Below, piece after piece: positions 41,599 to 50,392 of a DNA stretch of 64,000 bases (positions within the stretch are counted from its first letter, which is position 1; each line of letters begins with the position of its first letter). The notes under the pieces are model-generated. The model was not told where the DNA came from and did not search any database. It worked only from the letters and a program-made list of their open reading frames with translations. The stretch is taken from assembly GCA_020637235.1 (NCBI GenBank), contig JACJWG010000018.1, positions 39,201-103,200 on the forward strand, read 5' to 3'. The position numbers and the translations under genes were made by a program. The DNA comes from Acidimicrobiaceae bacterium (lineage in GTDB: Bacteria > Actinomycetota > Acidimicrobiia > Acidimicrobiales > Ilumatobacteraceae).

Positions 41599-42404
41599 GA
41601 GGCTGCGTCCCGGATCGGGATCACCCGGTGGAATCGGTGCGCGTCGTGATCGACGACGACCGGCATGCCTGCGTGTTCGAGCACCGACATCCGGGCCCCG
41701 AAGGTCCGCTCGAGGACGTCCGGGGTGAACACCTCGATCGGTGCGCCGGACGCGACGATGCTCGTGCGGAGGCACACGACGTGGGGGAGGTGTGCAGCCA
41801 TGCCGTTCAGGTCGTGCGTCGTGAGCACGATGGCCGTGCCGTCGTCGCTGAGTTCGCCCAGCAGATGCAGCAGGTCGTGTCGGGTGGGCGCGTCGACGCC
41901 CGACGTCGGCTCGTCCATCACCAGGAGATCCGGCTCACCGAGGAGTGCGCGTGCGACGAAGACCCGCTGCTGCTGACCGCCCGAGAGCTGCCGGATGTGG
42001 CGATCGGCCAGGTGTCCGATCCCCAGCCGCTCGAGCACCGATGCCGCATCGCGGCGCTCCGCCCGGCCCGCCCATGGTCCCACCCGACCACGGGTCCGCG
42101 CCATCAGCACGCATTGGGCGACCGTGACCGGGAAGTTCCAGTCGACGGTCTCGACCTGCGGGACGTAGCCGAGACGGAGCCCCGGTGCCCGGCGGACATT
42201 GCCGCTCGAGGGCTCGAGCGTGCCGAGCACCACACGGAGCAAGGTCGTCTTGCCCGAGCCCGACGGACCGACGATGGCCGTGAACTGCTCGGGCCCGATC
42301 TCGAGATCGATGCCGTCGAGCACCGCATCACGGCCGAAGCGGAATGTCACCCCGGCCAGGCGGACGAGGGTGTCGCTGGGCGAGCCATCAGCGGCGGTCG
42401 TCAC
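41595..42404 (-). CDS. znuC: metal ABC transporter ATP-binding protein (ZnuC-like)
   Basis: A 269-residue ABC ATPase. Walker A is GPSGSGKTT, the Q-loop lies in GYVPQVETVDWNFPVTV (typical of the Mn/Zn group), the signature is RQLSGGQQQR, Walker B LLVMDEPTSGVD, and the switch His in LTTHDL. The C-terminal HVVCLRTSIVASGAP is the family ending. It drives uptake through the permease next to it. GTG 42404 overlaps the stop of the sigma-ZnuA ORF (GTGA), so translation is coupled. Confidence 0.95.
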   Translation of the reverse strand: MTTAADGSPSDTLVRLAGVTFRFGRDAVLDGIDLEIGPEQFTAIVGPSGSGKTTLLRVVLGTLEPSSGNVRRAPGLRLGYVPQVETVDWNFPVTVAQCVLMARTRGRVGPWAGRAERRDAASVLERLGIGHLADRHIRQLSGGQQQRVFVARALLGEPDLLVMDEPTSGVDAPTRHDLLHLLGELSDDGTAIVLTTHDLNGMAAHLPHVVCLRTSIVASGAPIEVFTPDVLERTFGARMSVLEHAGMPVVVDHDAHRFHRVIPIRDAAS

Positions 42405-44122
42405 TGGGGGTACTCGGCGGTGTCGGGTGCGGCGTTGCGGATCTCGAACGCACGGAGTGCCGACGCGTCGCCGCCCAGCGCCTCGGTCATGGTGACGAAG
42501 TTGAAGCGCATCAGACCGAGCCACGAGTGCTCGACGTCGCCGGGCGCTCCGGGCAGGTCGTCGTCGCGCAACACGTCGACGTACTCGACGCCGGCCTCGC
42601 GACCGATCTGCGCCAGCACCGGACTCGGGAAGACCTCGGATCCGAAGATGGCCGGCACACCACTCTCACGGACCTGGTCGATGAGTTCCGCCACCTCACC
42701 GGGCGTCGGATCCTCGAAGTCGGAGATCTGGATCGCTCCGATGACCTCCCAGTCGTAGGTTCGGGCGAAGTAGGCGTAGGCGTCGTGATACGTGACGAGC
42801 TTGCGCTCGGCAACGGTGTCGAACGCCGTCCGCATCGCGATGTCGAACTCGTCGACGATCGCTTCGAAGGTGGCGAAATTCTCCTGGTACGCCGAGGCGT
42901 TCTCGGGATCACGAGCCGACATGTCGTCCCTGACGATCTCTGCGTATCGTAGCGCGAAGGTGGGATCGGTCCAGAGATGCGGGTTGGGTTTGCCGCCAGA
43001 GCGGGGGAACGAGAAGTCGTACAGGTACTGGTCCGCCGAGATCGAGATCGAACCCAGCTCGATGATGTCGGTGCCGTCGGGGACGTTCTCCTCGGCGAGG
43101 CGCCTGGTCGGCTCCTCGAGCACCAGCCCGTTGAGATACACGACGTCGGCCTCCGACAGTTGTTCGGCCACGCTCGGCAGGGGCTCGAAGGTGTGCGAGT
43201 TGGTGCCCTCGGGCACGATGCCGACGACGTCGGCGAGATCGCCCACGATGTTCGCCACGATGCTCGTGATCGGCGCGACCGTGGTGACGACGGTGAGACG
43301 AGCGTCGTCCGGTGCTGTCGATCCCACGTCACCCGTGGCGCAGCCGGCGGCGGCAGTCGCTGTGACGAGCGCCAGCGCTGCGGCGAGGCGCTCGGAACGG
43401 CGTCGACGGCTCGACGCGGGGGGTGCCGCGACGTCAGCTCCTCGGGGCAGGTCCCCGTCGCGCGGGAGGTGGCCGGCGTCGTCGCCGTCCATCACCGCCC
43501 GGGGCGTCGAGCTGCCCGGCAACAGATCCTCGAGCATCGGGCGCATGTCACGAAGACCGCCTCGGACGCGAGTCCGGATCGCGGACTCGGTCAGCGCGCA
43601 CACCTGCGCCGATCGGACGAACGACAAGTCGTCGAAGTAGACGCAGCGGATGGCTTGTCGCCTGCCGGCATCGAGCCGATCCAGCGCGGCGCCCACCCGC
43701 TCTCGGACCTCGGACGCCAGTACGCGATCGGCCGTCCGATCGTCGAACGGCTCGGGGAGGCCCGAGGACGTCGGCCCGACGGCGCGGGCATCGCGCCGTC
43801 GGCGGCGCTCTGAGCTGCGCACGGCGTCGACCGACGCACTGCGGGTCATCGTCAGGAGGTAGGTGCGCAACGATCCACGCGAGGGCTGGAACCGGTCGGG
43901 TGTGCGCCACAGCCGGAGGAACACCTCTTGGACGACGTCCGCTGCGAGGTCGTCGCCGCAGATCGATCGCGCGCAGGTGTGCAGTGCCGATGCGTGTCGG
44001 CGATACGCGATGGCGAGCACGCCGGCCGGGTCCGCCCTCCATGCTCGGTGCCACTCGTCGTCGGTGCATCCGTCGCCCGAAGGGTGGTCGGCGTTGGCGG
44101 GCGAGTGCTGCTCGAGTGTCAT
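42401..44122 (-). CDS. ECF sigma factor fused in frame to a Zn/Mn-binding lipoprotein (ZnuA-like)
   Basis: One 573-residue ORF without stop. Residues 34-105 are sigma region 2 (DLAADVVQEVFLRLW, then SRGSLRTYLLTMTRSASVDA), 138-195 sigma region 4 (LDRLDAGRRQAIRCVYFDD, TESAIRTRVRGGLRDM). A linker then leads to SSRRRRSERLAAALALVTAT and a lipobox AAGC with Cys261. Residues 275-573 form a ZnuA-type binding protein: ligands His310 (NSHTFEP), NPHLWTD, VTYHDAY and the acidic IFGSEVF. Either the sigma part is tethered by one membrane helix to an outer metal sensor, or translation restarts at ATG 43492 (Met211) or the fusion is cleaved. First gene of the zinc operon. Confidence 0.82.
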   Translation of the reverse strand: MTLEQHSPANADHPSGDGCTDDEWHRAWRADPAGVLAIAYRRHASALHTCARSICGDDLAADVVQEVFLRLWRTPDRFQPSRGSLRTYLLTMTRSASVDAVRSSERRRRRDARAVGPTSSGLPEPFDDRTADRVLASEVRERVGAALDRLDAGRRQAIRCVYFDDLSFVRSAQVCALTESAIRTRVRGGLRDMRPMLEDLLPGSSTPRAVMDGDDAGHLPRDGDLPRGADVAAPPASSRRRRSERLAAALALVTATAAAGCATGDVGSTAPDDARLTVVTTVAPITSIVANIVGDLADVVGIVPEGTNSHTFEPLPSVAEQLSEADVVYLNGLVLEEPTRRLAEENVPDGTDIIELGSISISADQYLYDFSFPRSGGKPNPHLWTDPTFALRYAEIVRDDMSARDPENASAYQENFATFEAIVDEFDIAMRTAFDTVAERKLVTYHDAYAYFARTYDWEVIGAIQISDFEDPTPGEVAELIDQVRESGVPAIFGSEVFPSPVLAQIGREAGVEYVDVLRDDDLPGAPGDVEHSWLGLMRFNFVTMTEALGGDASALRAFEIRNAAPDTAEYPQ

Positions 44123-44252
44123 TGCCGGTGGTTCGTCGCGATCCTCGTTCCGGCTTGGTCAGATCGGCGCGCCCGCTGGTCGTTCGTCATGGCGGTCTGT
44201 TCACCCGACTGGTGTCCGCTCAGACACCAGACTTCGATGGTCGGGCTTCGGC

Positions 44253-44429
44253 TCAGGTGGGGGCCACCGCCTCGAGGCCGACGAGGACGTCGGCCTCTCG
44301 ATCGGGATCCCCGCGCAGATCGAGCATCGCGGCCCACCAGGCGCGCTGCACGTCGAACGGCATCAGGTCTTCCGCAGCGGACATCGGTGGTGTGCGCGAT
44401 GCCGTCGAGGCCACGTGCGACCGAGTCAT
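44253..44429 (-). CDS. small hypothetical protein, 58 aa
   Basis: ATG 44429 to TGA 44253. The residues AAEDLMPFDVQRAWWAAMLD and RGDPDREADVLVGLEAVAP look like a folded small protein (balanced, Trp pair, acidic helix) rather than a shadow frame, and no other credible gene covers this stretch. CATCGT lies 6 nt before the ATG, one base off the leaderless box. No homologue is known to me. Together with the ORF at 44518 it is the only content I see between 44123 and 44950. Confidence 0.35.
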   Translation of the reverse strand: MTRSHVASTASRTPPMSAAEDLMPFDVQRAWWAAMLDLRGDPDREADVLVGLEAVAPT

Positions 44430-44517
44430 CGGTGGACGATGCTGCGGAACCGGTCGAAGGCAGCGAGTGCAACAGGCCTGGGTTGCAGCGCACCACGAGG
44501 TCCGAGCGGCGAGCGCG

Positions 44518-44724
44518 TCACCGGTCGCCGGTGAGGTCGACCTCCGGGGTGTGGGCCGACGGCGGGCGGCTCTCGTGGCCGGGGCGGCCCTGCGTACGTC
44601 GCTGCTCCTTCATCCGCGACTCGAAGACGTGCCGCCGACCGCCGAGGTGGGCGCGCTCGAGCGAACGGACGTGTGCGACGACGACGGCGTCGTCGTCGGT
44701 CCTGTCGGGTTCCGTTCTCGCCAT
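44518..44724 (-). CDS. small hypothetical protein, 68 aa
   Basis: ATG 44724 with GGGAG about 8 nt upstream, ending TGA at 44518. The sequence includes DRTDDDAVVVAHVRSLERAH and a Lys/Arg/Gln-rich second half. Charged and probably disordered at the end. It is weaker than the 58-residue ORF; a 46-residue N-terminal extension to 44862 is open but looks like noise. Confidence 0.25.
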   Translation of the reverse strand: MARTEPDRTDDDAVVVAHVRSLERAHLGGRRHVFESRMKEQRRTQGRPGHESRPPSAHTPEVDLTGDR

Positions 44725-44950
44725 CGGTTGCTCCCATCTCACGACCGTGCCGGCCGTGCCGGCTGGGTCGGGCGAGCCGATACCCCGATCGGTGAGATGT
44801 CGCACGGGGAACCCTGGCGGCGACGTCGGGTGCTGCTCGACAGGTGTCGGGCGGTCCGACAAGATGAACGCAGCACGGTGTGGGTGCGCCAGCCGACCCC
44901 GGGGACGTCCAGCCAGTGGCGTCCCGAGCGCGACCGACGAGGACGTGGCG

Positions 44951-46870
44951 ATGATCGAAAACGAACGCGAGGTCGATCTCGGCCTGTTCCGCCCACTGGC
45001 CGAGGCCCTGCCCCATCTGGTGTGGTGTGCGAGGAGCGACGGTTCGGTCGTGTACTACAACCCTCGGCTGGAGCTCTATCGAGGGCTCCGGCCCGATGGT
45101 CTGGGAGCGTACGAGTGGACACCGGTCGTCCATCCCGACGACGTCCTGCTCACCCGGAGCGCCTGGGAGCGAGCCGTCGAGTCCGGCACGGAGTACGAGT
45201 GCGAGCACCGTCTCCACATGGCCGACGGCTCGTTCCGCTGGCATGTGAGTCGTGCGCTGCCGTTCCGTACCGACGACGAGGATGCAGCGTCGACGTTGTG
45301 GTTCGGCACGGCGACCGACACCCAGCTGGTCGCCGACGCACGCGCCGAGGCCGCACGGAGCGAAGCGCTCGTGCGAGCGGTGTTGTCGGGAATCGACCAG
45401 GGCTTCTGCGTGTGCGAGTTGATCGTCGACGATCGAGGCGTCGCCGTCGACTACCGGTTCCTCGAGACCAATGCACAGTTCGAGGTCGCGACCGGTCTCA
45501 CCGACGTCGTCGGGCGCACGGCGCTCGAGTTGGTGCCCGGTCTGGAGTCGTACTGGGTGGAGTCGTATGCGGCCGTGGCGTACGGCGACGCGCCGGTCCG
45601 CTTCGAGCAGGGATCGGACGCGATGGGACGGTACTTCGACGTGTTCGCGATGCCGGTCGAGCCTCGTGGCAGGTTCGCGCTCGTGTTCACCGACATCACC
45701 GAGCCGCGTGCAGCGCTCGAGGCGCTGGCGGAGAGCGAGCGTCGCTTCCGCAACATGGCCGACCACTCACCGGTGATCATCTGGGTGACCGACGAGTTGG
45801 GGGAATGCACCTATCTGAACCAGCTGTGGTTCGAGGTCACCGGACAGTCGGAGGCGGAGGCGTTGGGGCGAGGATGGCTCGACGTTGCGCACCCCGACGA
45901 CCGCGAGGCGGCTGCGTCGACGTTCGAGCGAGCGAATCGAGAACGGGTGGCGTTCAGCCTCGACTACCGATTGCGTCGCCGGGACGGCACGTACCGGTGG
46001 GCGGTGGACGCCGCTGCGCCGCGCTTCGGCGACGACGGTCGATTTCTGGGTTATGTCGGCTCGGTGCTCGACATCACCGATCGCAAGGAGTCCGAACACG
46101 CCGTCACCGCCGAACGGGACCGCGAGCGCGCGACCGCACTGCAACTGCAGCGGGCGATGCTGCCGAGCGCACTCGTCGACGATCCTCGGGTCGACATCGC
46201 CTCCACCTACCGCGCCGGCGCACACCACCTGACCGTCGGCGGCGACTGGTACCAGACGTTCCGCACGGCCGACGGGCGCATCGGTCTCGTCGTCGGTGAC
46301 GTGGTGGGTCACAACGTGGAGGCGGCAGCTGCGATGGGGCAACTCCGAGCCGGCCTGCTGGCCCTGGTCCCGTACGCGACCGGTCCCGACGACCTGTTGA
46401 CCGAGCTGGACCGCTTCGCCCAGCAACACCGGATCACCGACTTCGCGACGTCGCTGTGCGTCGTTTTGGACCCCGACGATGGCACCATCGTGTACTCGAG
46501 CGCCGGTCATCCGCCGGCGATGATCTCGATGCCGGATGGCTCGGTGCACTGGCTCGAAGGTGGGCGAGCGCTCCCGCTGGGTGTCGACGACCCCGGCGTT
46601 CGCCCGCGAGGACGGGCGCGACTCGAGACGGGTGCCGTGCTCGTGATGTACTCCGACGGTCTGGTCGAACGACGGGGGGAATCGATCGACGACGGGCTGG
46701 CCCGGCTCGCACGAGCGACCGAGCAGCATGCAGGCACACCGTTGGACGATCTGTGCGCATCGATCGTCGACTCGCTCACTGACCAGGCGTGCGACGACGA
46801 CGTCGTGGTCGTGGCGCTCCGCATGCTCGACGCCGGTCGATCGAGCGATGGCAATGGCGTCGACGGGTGA
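44951..46870 (+). CDS. triple-PAS PP2C-type (SpoIIE/RsbU) phosphatase
   Basis: A 639-residue cytoplasmic signalling protein. Three PAS domains occupy about residues 10-130 (PHLVWCARSDGSVVYYN), 140-255 (GIDQGFCVCELIVDDRG) and 265-390 (VIIWVTDELGECTYLNQLWF), each with a PAC-like end. The PP2C domain begins at LQRAMLPSALVDDPRV; GGDWYQTF and VVGDVVGHNVEAAAAMGQLR hold the metal-binding Asp residues, and DDDVVVVALR ends it. It probably dephosphorylates an anti-sigma antagonist in a partner-switching pathway, none of whose other parts are near. ATG 44951 follows GTGGCG without ribosome site. Confidence 0.92.
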   Translation: MIENEREVDLGLFRPLAEALPHLVWCARSDGSVVYYNPRLELYRGLRPDGLGAYEWTPVVHPDDVLLTRSAWERAVESGTEYECEHRLHMADGSFRWHVSRALPFRTDDEDAASTLWFGTATDTQLVADARAEAARSEALVRAVLSGIDQGFCVCELIVDDRGVAVDYRFLETNAQFEVATGLTDVVGRTALELVPGLESYWVESYAAVAYGDAPVRFEQGSDAMGRYFDVFAMPVEPRGRFALVFTDITEPRAALEALAESERRFRNMADHSPVIIWVTDELGECTYLNQLWFEVTGQSEAEALGRGWLDVAHPDDREAAASTFERANRERVAFSLDYRLRRRDGTYRWAVDAAAPRFGDDGRFLGYVGSVLDITDRKESEHAVTAERDRERATALQLQRAMLPSALVDDPRVDIASTYRAGAHHLTVGGDWYQTFRTADGRIGLVVGDVVGHNVEAAAAMGQLRAGLLALVPYATGPDDLLTELDRFAQQHRITDFATSLCVVLDPDDGTIVYSSAGHPPAMISMPDGSVHWLEGGRALPLGVDDPGVRPRGRARLETGAVLVMYSDGLVERRGESIDDGLARLARATEQHAGTPLDDLCASIVDSLTDQACDDDVVVVALRMLDAGRSSDGNGVDG

Positions 46871-46998
46871 CCGACGCGTCGGGGTCTGTCGCTCGGGTGG
46901 CCCGCCGGACGGGTGTCGGACGTGTGTCGGCCGATGGTGTGGGGTAGCGACGTCGGGCCCGGCGGCACGACGACCGTCGGAGGAGAAGGAGATCCGAC

Positions 46999-47448
46999 AT
47001 GGCGACGATCGAAGAATCGGTGGACGTGCAGGTGCCCGTCCGCACGGCGTACAACCAGTGGACCCAGTTCGAGGAGTTCCCACGTTTCATGGAGGGTGTC
47101 GAGTCGGTGACGCAGGTGGACGACACGCACCTCCGTTGGGTCGCCGAGATCGCCGGCGTCTCGCGCGAGTGGGATGCCGAGATCACCGAGCAACACCCCG
47201 ACCAGCGGGTGGCCTGGCGAGCGACCACCGGATCCGAGAACGCCGGGGTGGTCACCTTCCACCGACTCGACGACTCGACGACACGCGTGATGCTGCAACT
47301 CGAGTTCGAGCCGGACGGGATCGTCGAGCAGGCCGGCGACAAACTCGGATTCGTGAAGCGTCGGGCCGTCGGCGACCTCGAGCGCTTCAAGGGTTTCATC
47401 GAGGAGCGGGGTCGAGAGACCGGCGGCTGGCGCGGCGACGTCAGCTGA
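46999..47448 (+). CDS. SRPBCC-family (polyketide cyclase/dehydrase-like) protein
   Basis: A 149-residue START-like fold protein. VPVRTAYNQWTQFEEFPRFMEGVESV is the family's opening and VAEIAGVSREWDAEITEQHPDQRVAWRATTG its central sheet. The C-terminal helix VGDLERFKGFIEERG closes the cavity. Family members near stress genes are often called coenzyme Q-binding or cyclase-like without known ligand. GGAGAAGGAG before ATG 46999 makes the start certain. Confidence 0.88.
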   Translation: MATIEESVDVQVPVRTAYNQWTQFEEFPRFMEGVESVTQVDDTHLRWVAEIAGVSREWDAEITEQHPDQRVAWRATTGSENAGVVTFHRLDDSTTRVMLQLEFEPDGIVEQAGDKLGFVKRRAVGDLERFKGFIEERGRETGGWRGDVS

Positions 47449-47474
47449 GCGACATCAGCTCGCCCAACGGAGCC

Positions 47475-48206
47475 TCATGCGAGCAGGGCGAGATCGCGCC
47501 GCACGTAACGCAGGTGGGCCCATTCCTCCTCCAGCACGACGCGCACGCAGTCGCCGACGGTGGGATGCCAGTCGTCGCCACCCCACGGGTTGTCGCGCTC
47601 TTCTGCCAGCAACTCCGGCGTCGCCGTTGCGAGGAAGTCGGTCACCATCCGCTGGCGGTCGCCTCGCACGTCGAGGATCTCGTCGAACCTCGGGACGTCG
47701 GTGCGGAAGATCGACATGTCGAATCCCATGTCGGCGGCGCCGGTGAAGATCACTCCGATCTCGTGGAACGGCCGCTCGATGCGCATGACGCCGCCGCGGA
47801 GCCAGGCGTCGGTGGCCAGGACGAGATGACGCAGCGTCTGCGCCAGCGACCACTCGTCGTCGACGTGGGCGTCGAACATCGTCGGGGGTGTGCTCGCCAG
47901 GGTGGTCGCCCATGCGTCCTGCACGGCGATCCACGCCTCGCGGAGTCCCTCCGGGGTCGTTGCCTGCTGCAGTTCGCGGCCGGGGAACTGCCGGTTCAGT
48001 TCGGCCTCGACGAAGGGCACCACGTCGACACCGTTCACGACGAGGCGACCGAAGAACAGGTCGTGACTGTCGATGTCGAGGCCGCCGACGTCGACGCTGC
48101 GCATCGTCACCCCGCTCAGATCGCACGATCGGAACGTCGCGCCCCGGAAGTTCCGGCGGATGAACGTCGCCCCCTCGAATCCCTCGTCGCTCGCATCGGT
48201 CGTCAT
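47475..48206 (-). CDS. pentapeptide-repeat/DinB fusion protein
   Basis: A 243-residue protein with two parts. Residues 5-45 (GFEGATFIRRNFRGATFRS, CDLSGVTMRSVDVGGL) are a short pentapeptide-repeat stretch, and residues 80-243 form a DinB_2 bundle with WSLAQTLRHLVLATDAWLRG (metal His) and EEEWAHLRYVRRDLALL (last His). The combination is known from actinobacteria and probably still a metal-dependent transferase. ATG 48206 lies 6 nt after CAGAAT, a near match to the leaderless box. It shares no operon with the L,D-transpeptidase (29 bp apart, same strand), though read-through is possible. Confidence 0.85.
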   Translation of the reverse strand: MTTDASDEGFEGATFIRRNFRGATFRSCDLSGVTMRSVDVGGLDIDSHDLFFGRLVVNGVDVVPFVEAELNRQFPGRELQQATTPEGLREAWIAVQDAWATTLASTPPTMFDAHVDDEWSLAQTLRHLVLATDAWLRGGVMRIERPFHEIGVIFTGAADMGFDMSIFRTDVPRFDEILDVRGDRQRMVTDFLATATPELLAEERDNPWGGDDWHPTVGDCVRVVLEEEWAHLRYVRRDLALLA

Positions 48207-48235
48207 CTGCCGATTCTGCACCACCGCTGCGCGCG

Positions 48236-49303
48236 TCAGGCGTTGTCGGGCAGTTCGACGTAGCGGCCGCGCACCAGCACGGTGACGTCGATGTCCTGTG
48301 CCTTCCAGGTCGCCTCGGTCATGTCCTGCAGCCCGAGCCATTCGATGATCGCGTCCTGGTGCTTCGGGAACGTGCGGGCACACCCCTTGCTCCGCGGGAA
48401 CGGCGGGATGAACTCGGCGCCGTGGATCGCTTGGCCGTCGTTGAAGTAGATCGGCTTGTACATGTTGCCGTTGAGCGGGTTGTCGACCTCGACCGGGAAG
48501 CTCGAGCTGTCGTGCCAACCCTCGTTGTCGAGTGCCGGGTCGAAACGGAAGGCGCGGGCGCGGACGTTGAAGGTCTCGTGGCCCTCCGAGCCGGTCGACG
48601 TGGGGTAGACGTCGACCACCCGGTCGTTGCCCTCACCGGTGACGATCACCTGGCAGGTCTGGTCGACGAGGATCCACCGGTCGGTGTCGATCGGAGCGCC
48701 GTCGGGGATGCGGAACTCCGTCGCGGCGAAGATCGTCGCCTCCTCCTCGCTGCCCGGCACCAGATGTCGGGAGTGCACGGGGAGCCCGAGCAGCATGCGT
48801 GCCGCACACACGGCCTGACGGGTCAGCCGGCCCGAATCGCCGTCGATCGCCAGCGGTTCGAGCGAGCTGTTCGCGAACAGTTCGTTGAGCTCGCGCTGTT
48901 GGATCATCACCGCTGCCCCCACCGGCTCCACGAGCGTCGGGTCGGCGGGGTCGACGGTGTCGCCGAGGCAGACGTCGAACAGCTGTCCGGGAAGGAACAC
49001 ATCGGTGCGATCGAGCAGGTTCTCCTCCTCCAACTGCTCGAGCGTGAGCCCGTTGCGTTCCGCGATCGCGGTCAGCGAGTCGCCCGGCATCGCCGGAACC
49101 GAGCACACCGGCTCGGGCACCGTCGTCGTCGGCGCGACGGTGGTCGGGACGACGGACGCGGTCGTCGTCGACGCGCCGTCGGCGCTGGCGACACCGCCAC
49201 CGCCGGAACTGCACGAGGCGGCGGCCGCCACCAGGCTCGCGAGCCCGATCAGGCGGGCAGACACTCGGGCGCGTCGAAGGTGAGTCACGTGTCCGCGCCG
49301 CAT
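48236..49303 (-). CDS. L,D-transpeptidase lipoprotein with LysM-like domain
   Basis: A 355-residue exported enzyme. The signal peptide ends at a Cys in AAAASC. After a Thr-rich linker, CSVPAMPGDSLTAIAERNGLTLEQLEEE is a LysM-like peptidoglycan-binding unit. The C-terminal YkuD domain has IHGAEFIPPFPRSKGCARTF, i.e. the HG and S-x-GC-x-R active-site motif with catalytic Cys. It probably makes 3-3 cross-links in the cell wall. ATG 49303 precedes a basic n-region; the open frame up to 49639 is not needed. Confidence 0.88.
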   Translation of the reverse strand: MRRGHVTHLRRARVSARLIGLASLVAAAASCSSGGGGVASADGASTTTASVVPTTVAPTTTVPEPVCSVPAMPGDSLTAIAERNGLTLEQLEEENLLDRTDVFLPGQLFDVCLGDTVDPADPTLVEPVGAAVMIQQRELNELFANSSLEPLAIDGDSGRLTRQAVCAARMLLGLPVHSRHLVPGSEEEATIFAATEFRIPDGAPIDTDRWILVDQTCQVIVTGEGNDRVVDVYPTSTGSEGHETFNVRARAFRFDPALDNEGWHDSSSFPVEVDNPLNGNMYKPIYFNDGQAIHGAEFIPPFPRSKGCARTFPKHQDAIIEWLGLQDMTEATWKAQDIDVTVLVRGRYVELPDNA

Positions 49304-49511
49304 CGGACCAGGATTCAATCGCGTGGAAGGTGGCCCTGGCGAAACGATCGTCGGGAACAGCCACGACGGCGGTGACGAAGCCGCCCACCGGCCACCGTGC
49401 GACAGCGGTCGTGGCTGCGCGGTCTCGTCCTGCATCGCTCGGTGGATGCCTGCGGTCGCGAGCGGGTACCGCCGGAGTTCGGACGCGCTCGGCGCCCGAG
49501 GAGGGAGCACC

Positions 49512-50090
49512 ATGACCATCAACGTCGGATGCATCGTCGGGAGCACGTCGTCGCAGTCCATCAACCGCAAGATGATGAACGGGTTGATCGAGATCGAGCG
49601 CGGTCGCGACACCGGCGACGTGCTCGACTTCCACGACATCTCGATCCGGAACCTGCCGCTGTACGACTACGAACTCGACGACGACTTCCCGCCGGCCGCG
49701 GTCGCGCTGAAGGAGGCGATCGGCCGGAGCGACGCGCTCATCGTCGCCACGCCCGAGTACAACCGCTCGATCCCGGGGCCGCTCAAGAACGCGATCGACT
49801 GGGCATCACGCCCCTACGGCGAGAACTCGTTCGGCGGCAAGCCCGTCGGCATCATCGGGGCGTCGGTGGGCGCAGTCGGGACAGCGGCCGCGCAGCAGCA
49901 CCTCCGGAACATCCTGGCCTATCTCGACGCGCCGACACTCGGCCAGCCCGAGGTGTTCGTGCAGTTCACCGAGGACCGATTCGCCCCCGACGGTTCGGTC
50001 GTCGATGCGTCGACGAGGGAGTTCTTGAGCGACTGGCTGTCGGCGTACCGAGAGTGGGTCGGGCGCTTCGTGCGAACGACGGTGGGCTGA
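49512..50090 (+). CDS. NADPH-dependent FMN reductase
   Basis: A 192-residue flavodoxin-like NAD(P)H:quinone or azo reductase. VGCIVGSTSSQSINRKM is the FMN phosphate loop, ATPEYNRSIPGPLKNAIDWAS the family signature, and GIIGASVGAVGTAAAQQHLR the second FMN loop. It is cytoplasmic and reduces flavins, quinones or metals with two electrons. GAGGGAG 5 nt before ATG 49512 sets the start. Confidence 0.93.
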   Translation: MTINVGCIVGSTSSQSINRKMMNGLIEIERGRDTGDVLDFHDISIRNLPLYDYELDDDFPPAAVALKEAIGRSDALIVATPEYNRSIPGPLKNAIDWASRPYGENSFGGKPVGIIGASVGAVGTAAAQQHLRNILAYLDAPTLGQPEVFVQFTEDRFAPDGSVVDASTREFLSDWLSAYREWVGRFVRTTVG

Positions 50091-50091
50091 C

Positions 50092-50316
50092 TCACTCCGG
50101 CCGTGGGTTGAGGCCGGCGTCACGCGTGGTCTGCTGGTCGAGTCGTTTGGCGTCGAGGAACGAGTCGACGTCGGCGCGATCGAGTCCGGCCTGCTCGAGA
50201 CTCTCCTCGAGCCAGGGCATCGGCGGCGGCGGCTTCGACAACAGCTGCTCCTGACGGGTGGGCGCGATGTCGAGCCACCACGCCGTCAGGCGGTTCTCGA
50301 GCTCCTGGGGGTCCAT
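50092..50316 (-). CDS. small hypothetical protein, 74 aa
   Basis: A compact acidic protein: MDPQELENRLTAWWLDIAP, a Pro-rich turn PPPPMPWLEESLEQAGLD, then a helix RADVDSFLDAKRLDQQ. Composition and codon use look genuine. ATG 50316 lies 6 nt after TACGGT; a GTG 6 nt upstream is less likely. No family is known to me. It converges with the FMN reductase 1 bp after its stop. Confidence 0.6.
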   Translation of the reverse strand: MDPQELENRLTAWWLDIAPTRQEQLLSKPPPPMPWLEESLEQAGLDRADVDSFLDAKRLDQQTTRDAGLNPRPE

Positions 50317-50322
50317 CTCCAC

Positions 50323-50328
50323 ACCGTA
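50323..50328 (-). promoter_or_regulatory. leaderless -10 box TACGGT
   Basis: TACGGT on the minus strand, 6 nt, then ATG 50316 of the small hypothetical protein; it decides between ATG 50316 and GTG 50322. Confidence 0.5.
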
Positions 50329-50392
50329 GGTGGCCCGGCGCGCGTCCGCTCGGCGGTGCGGCGCCGGCCCGGTCCGCTTTCAGGGCGGGCGG

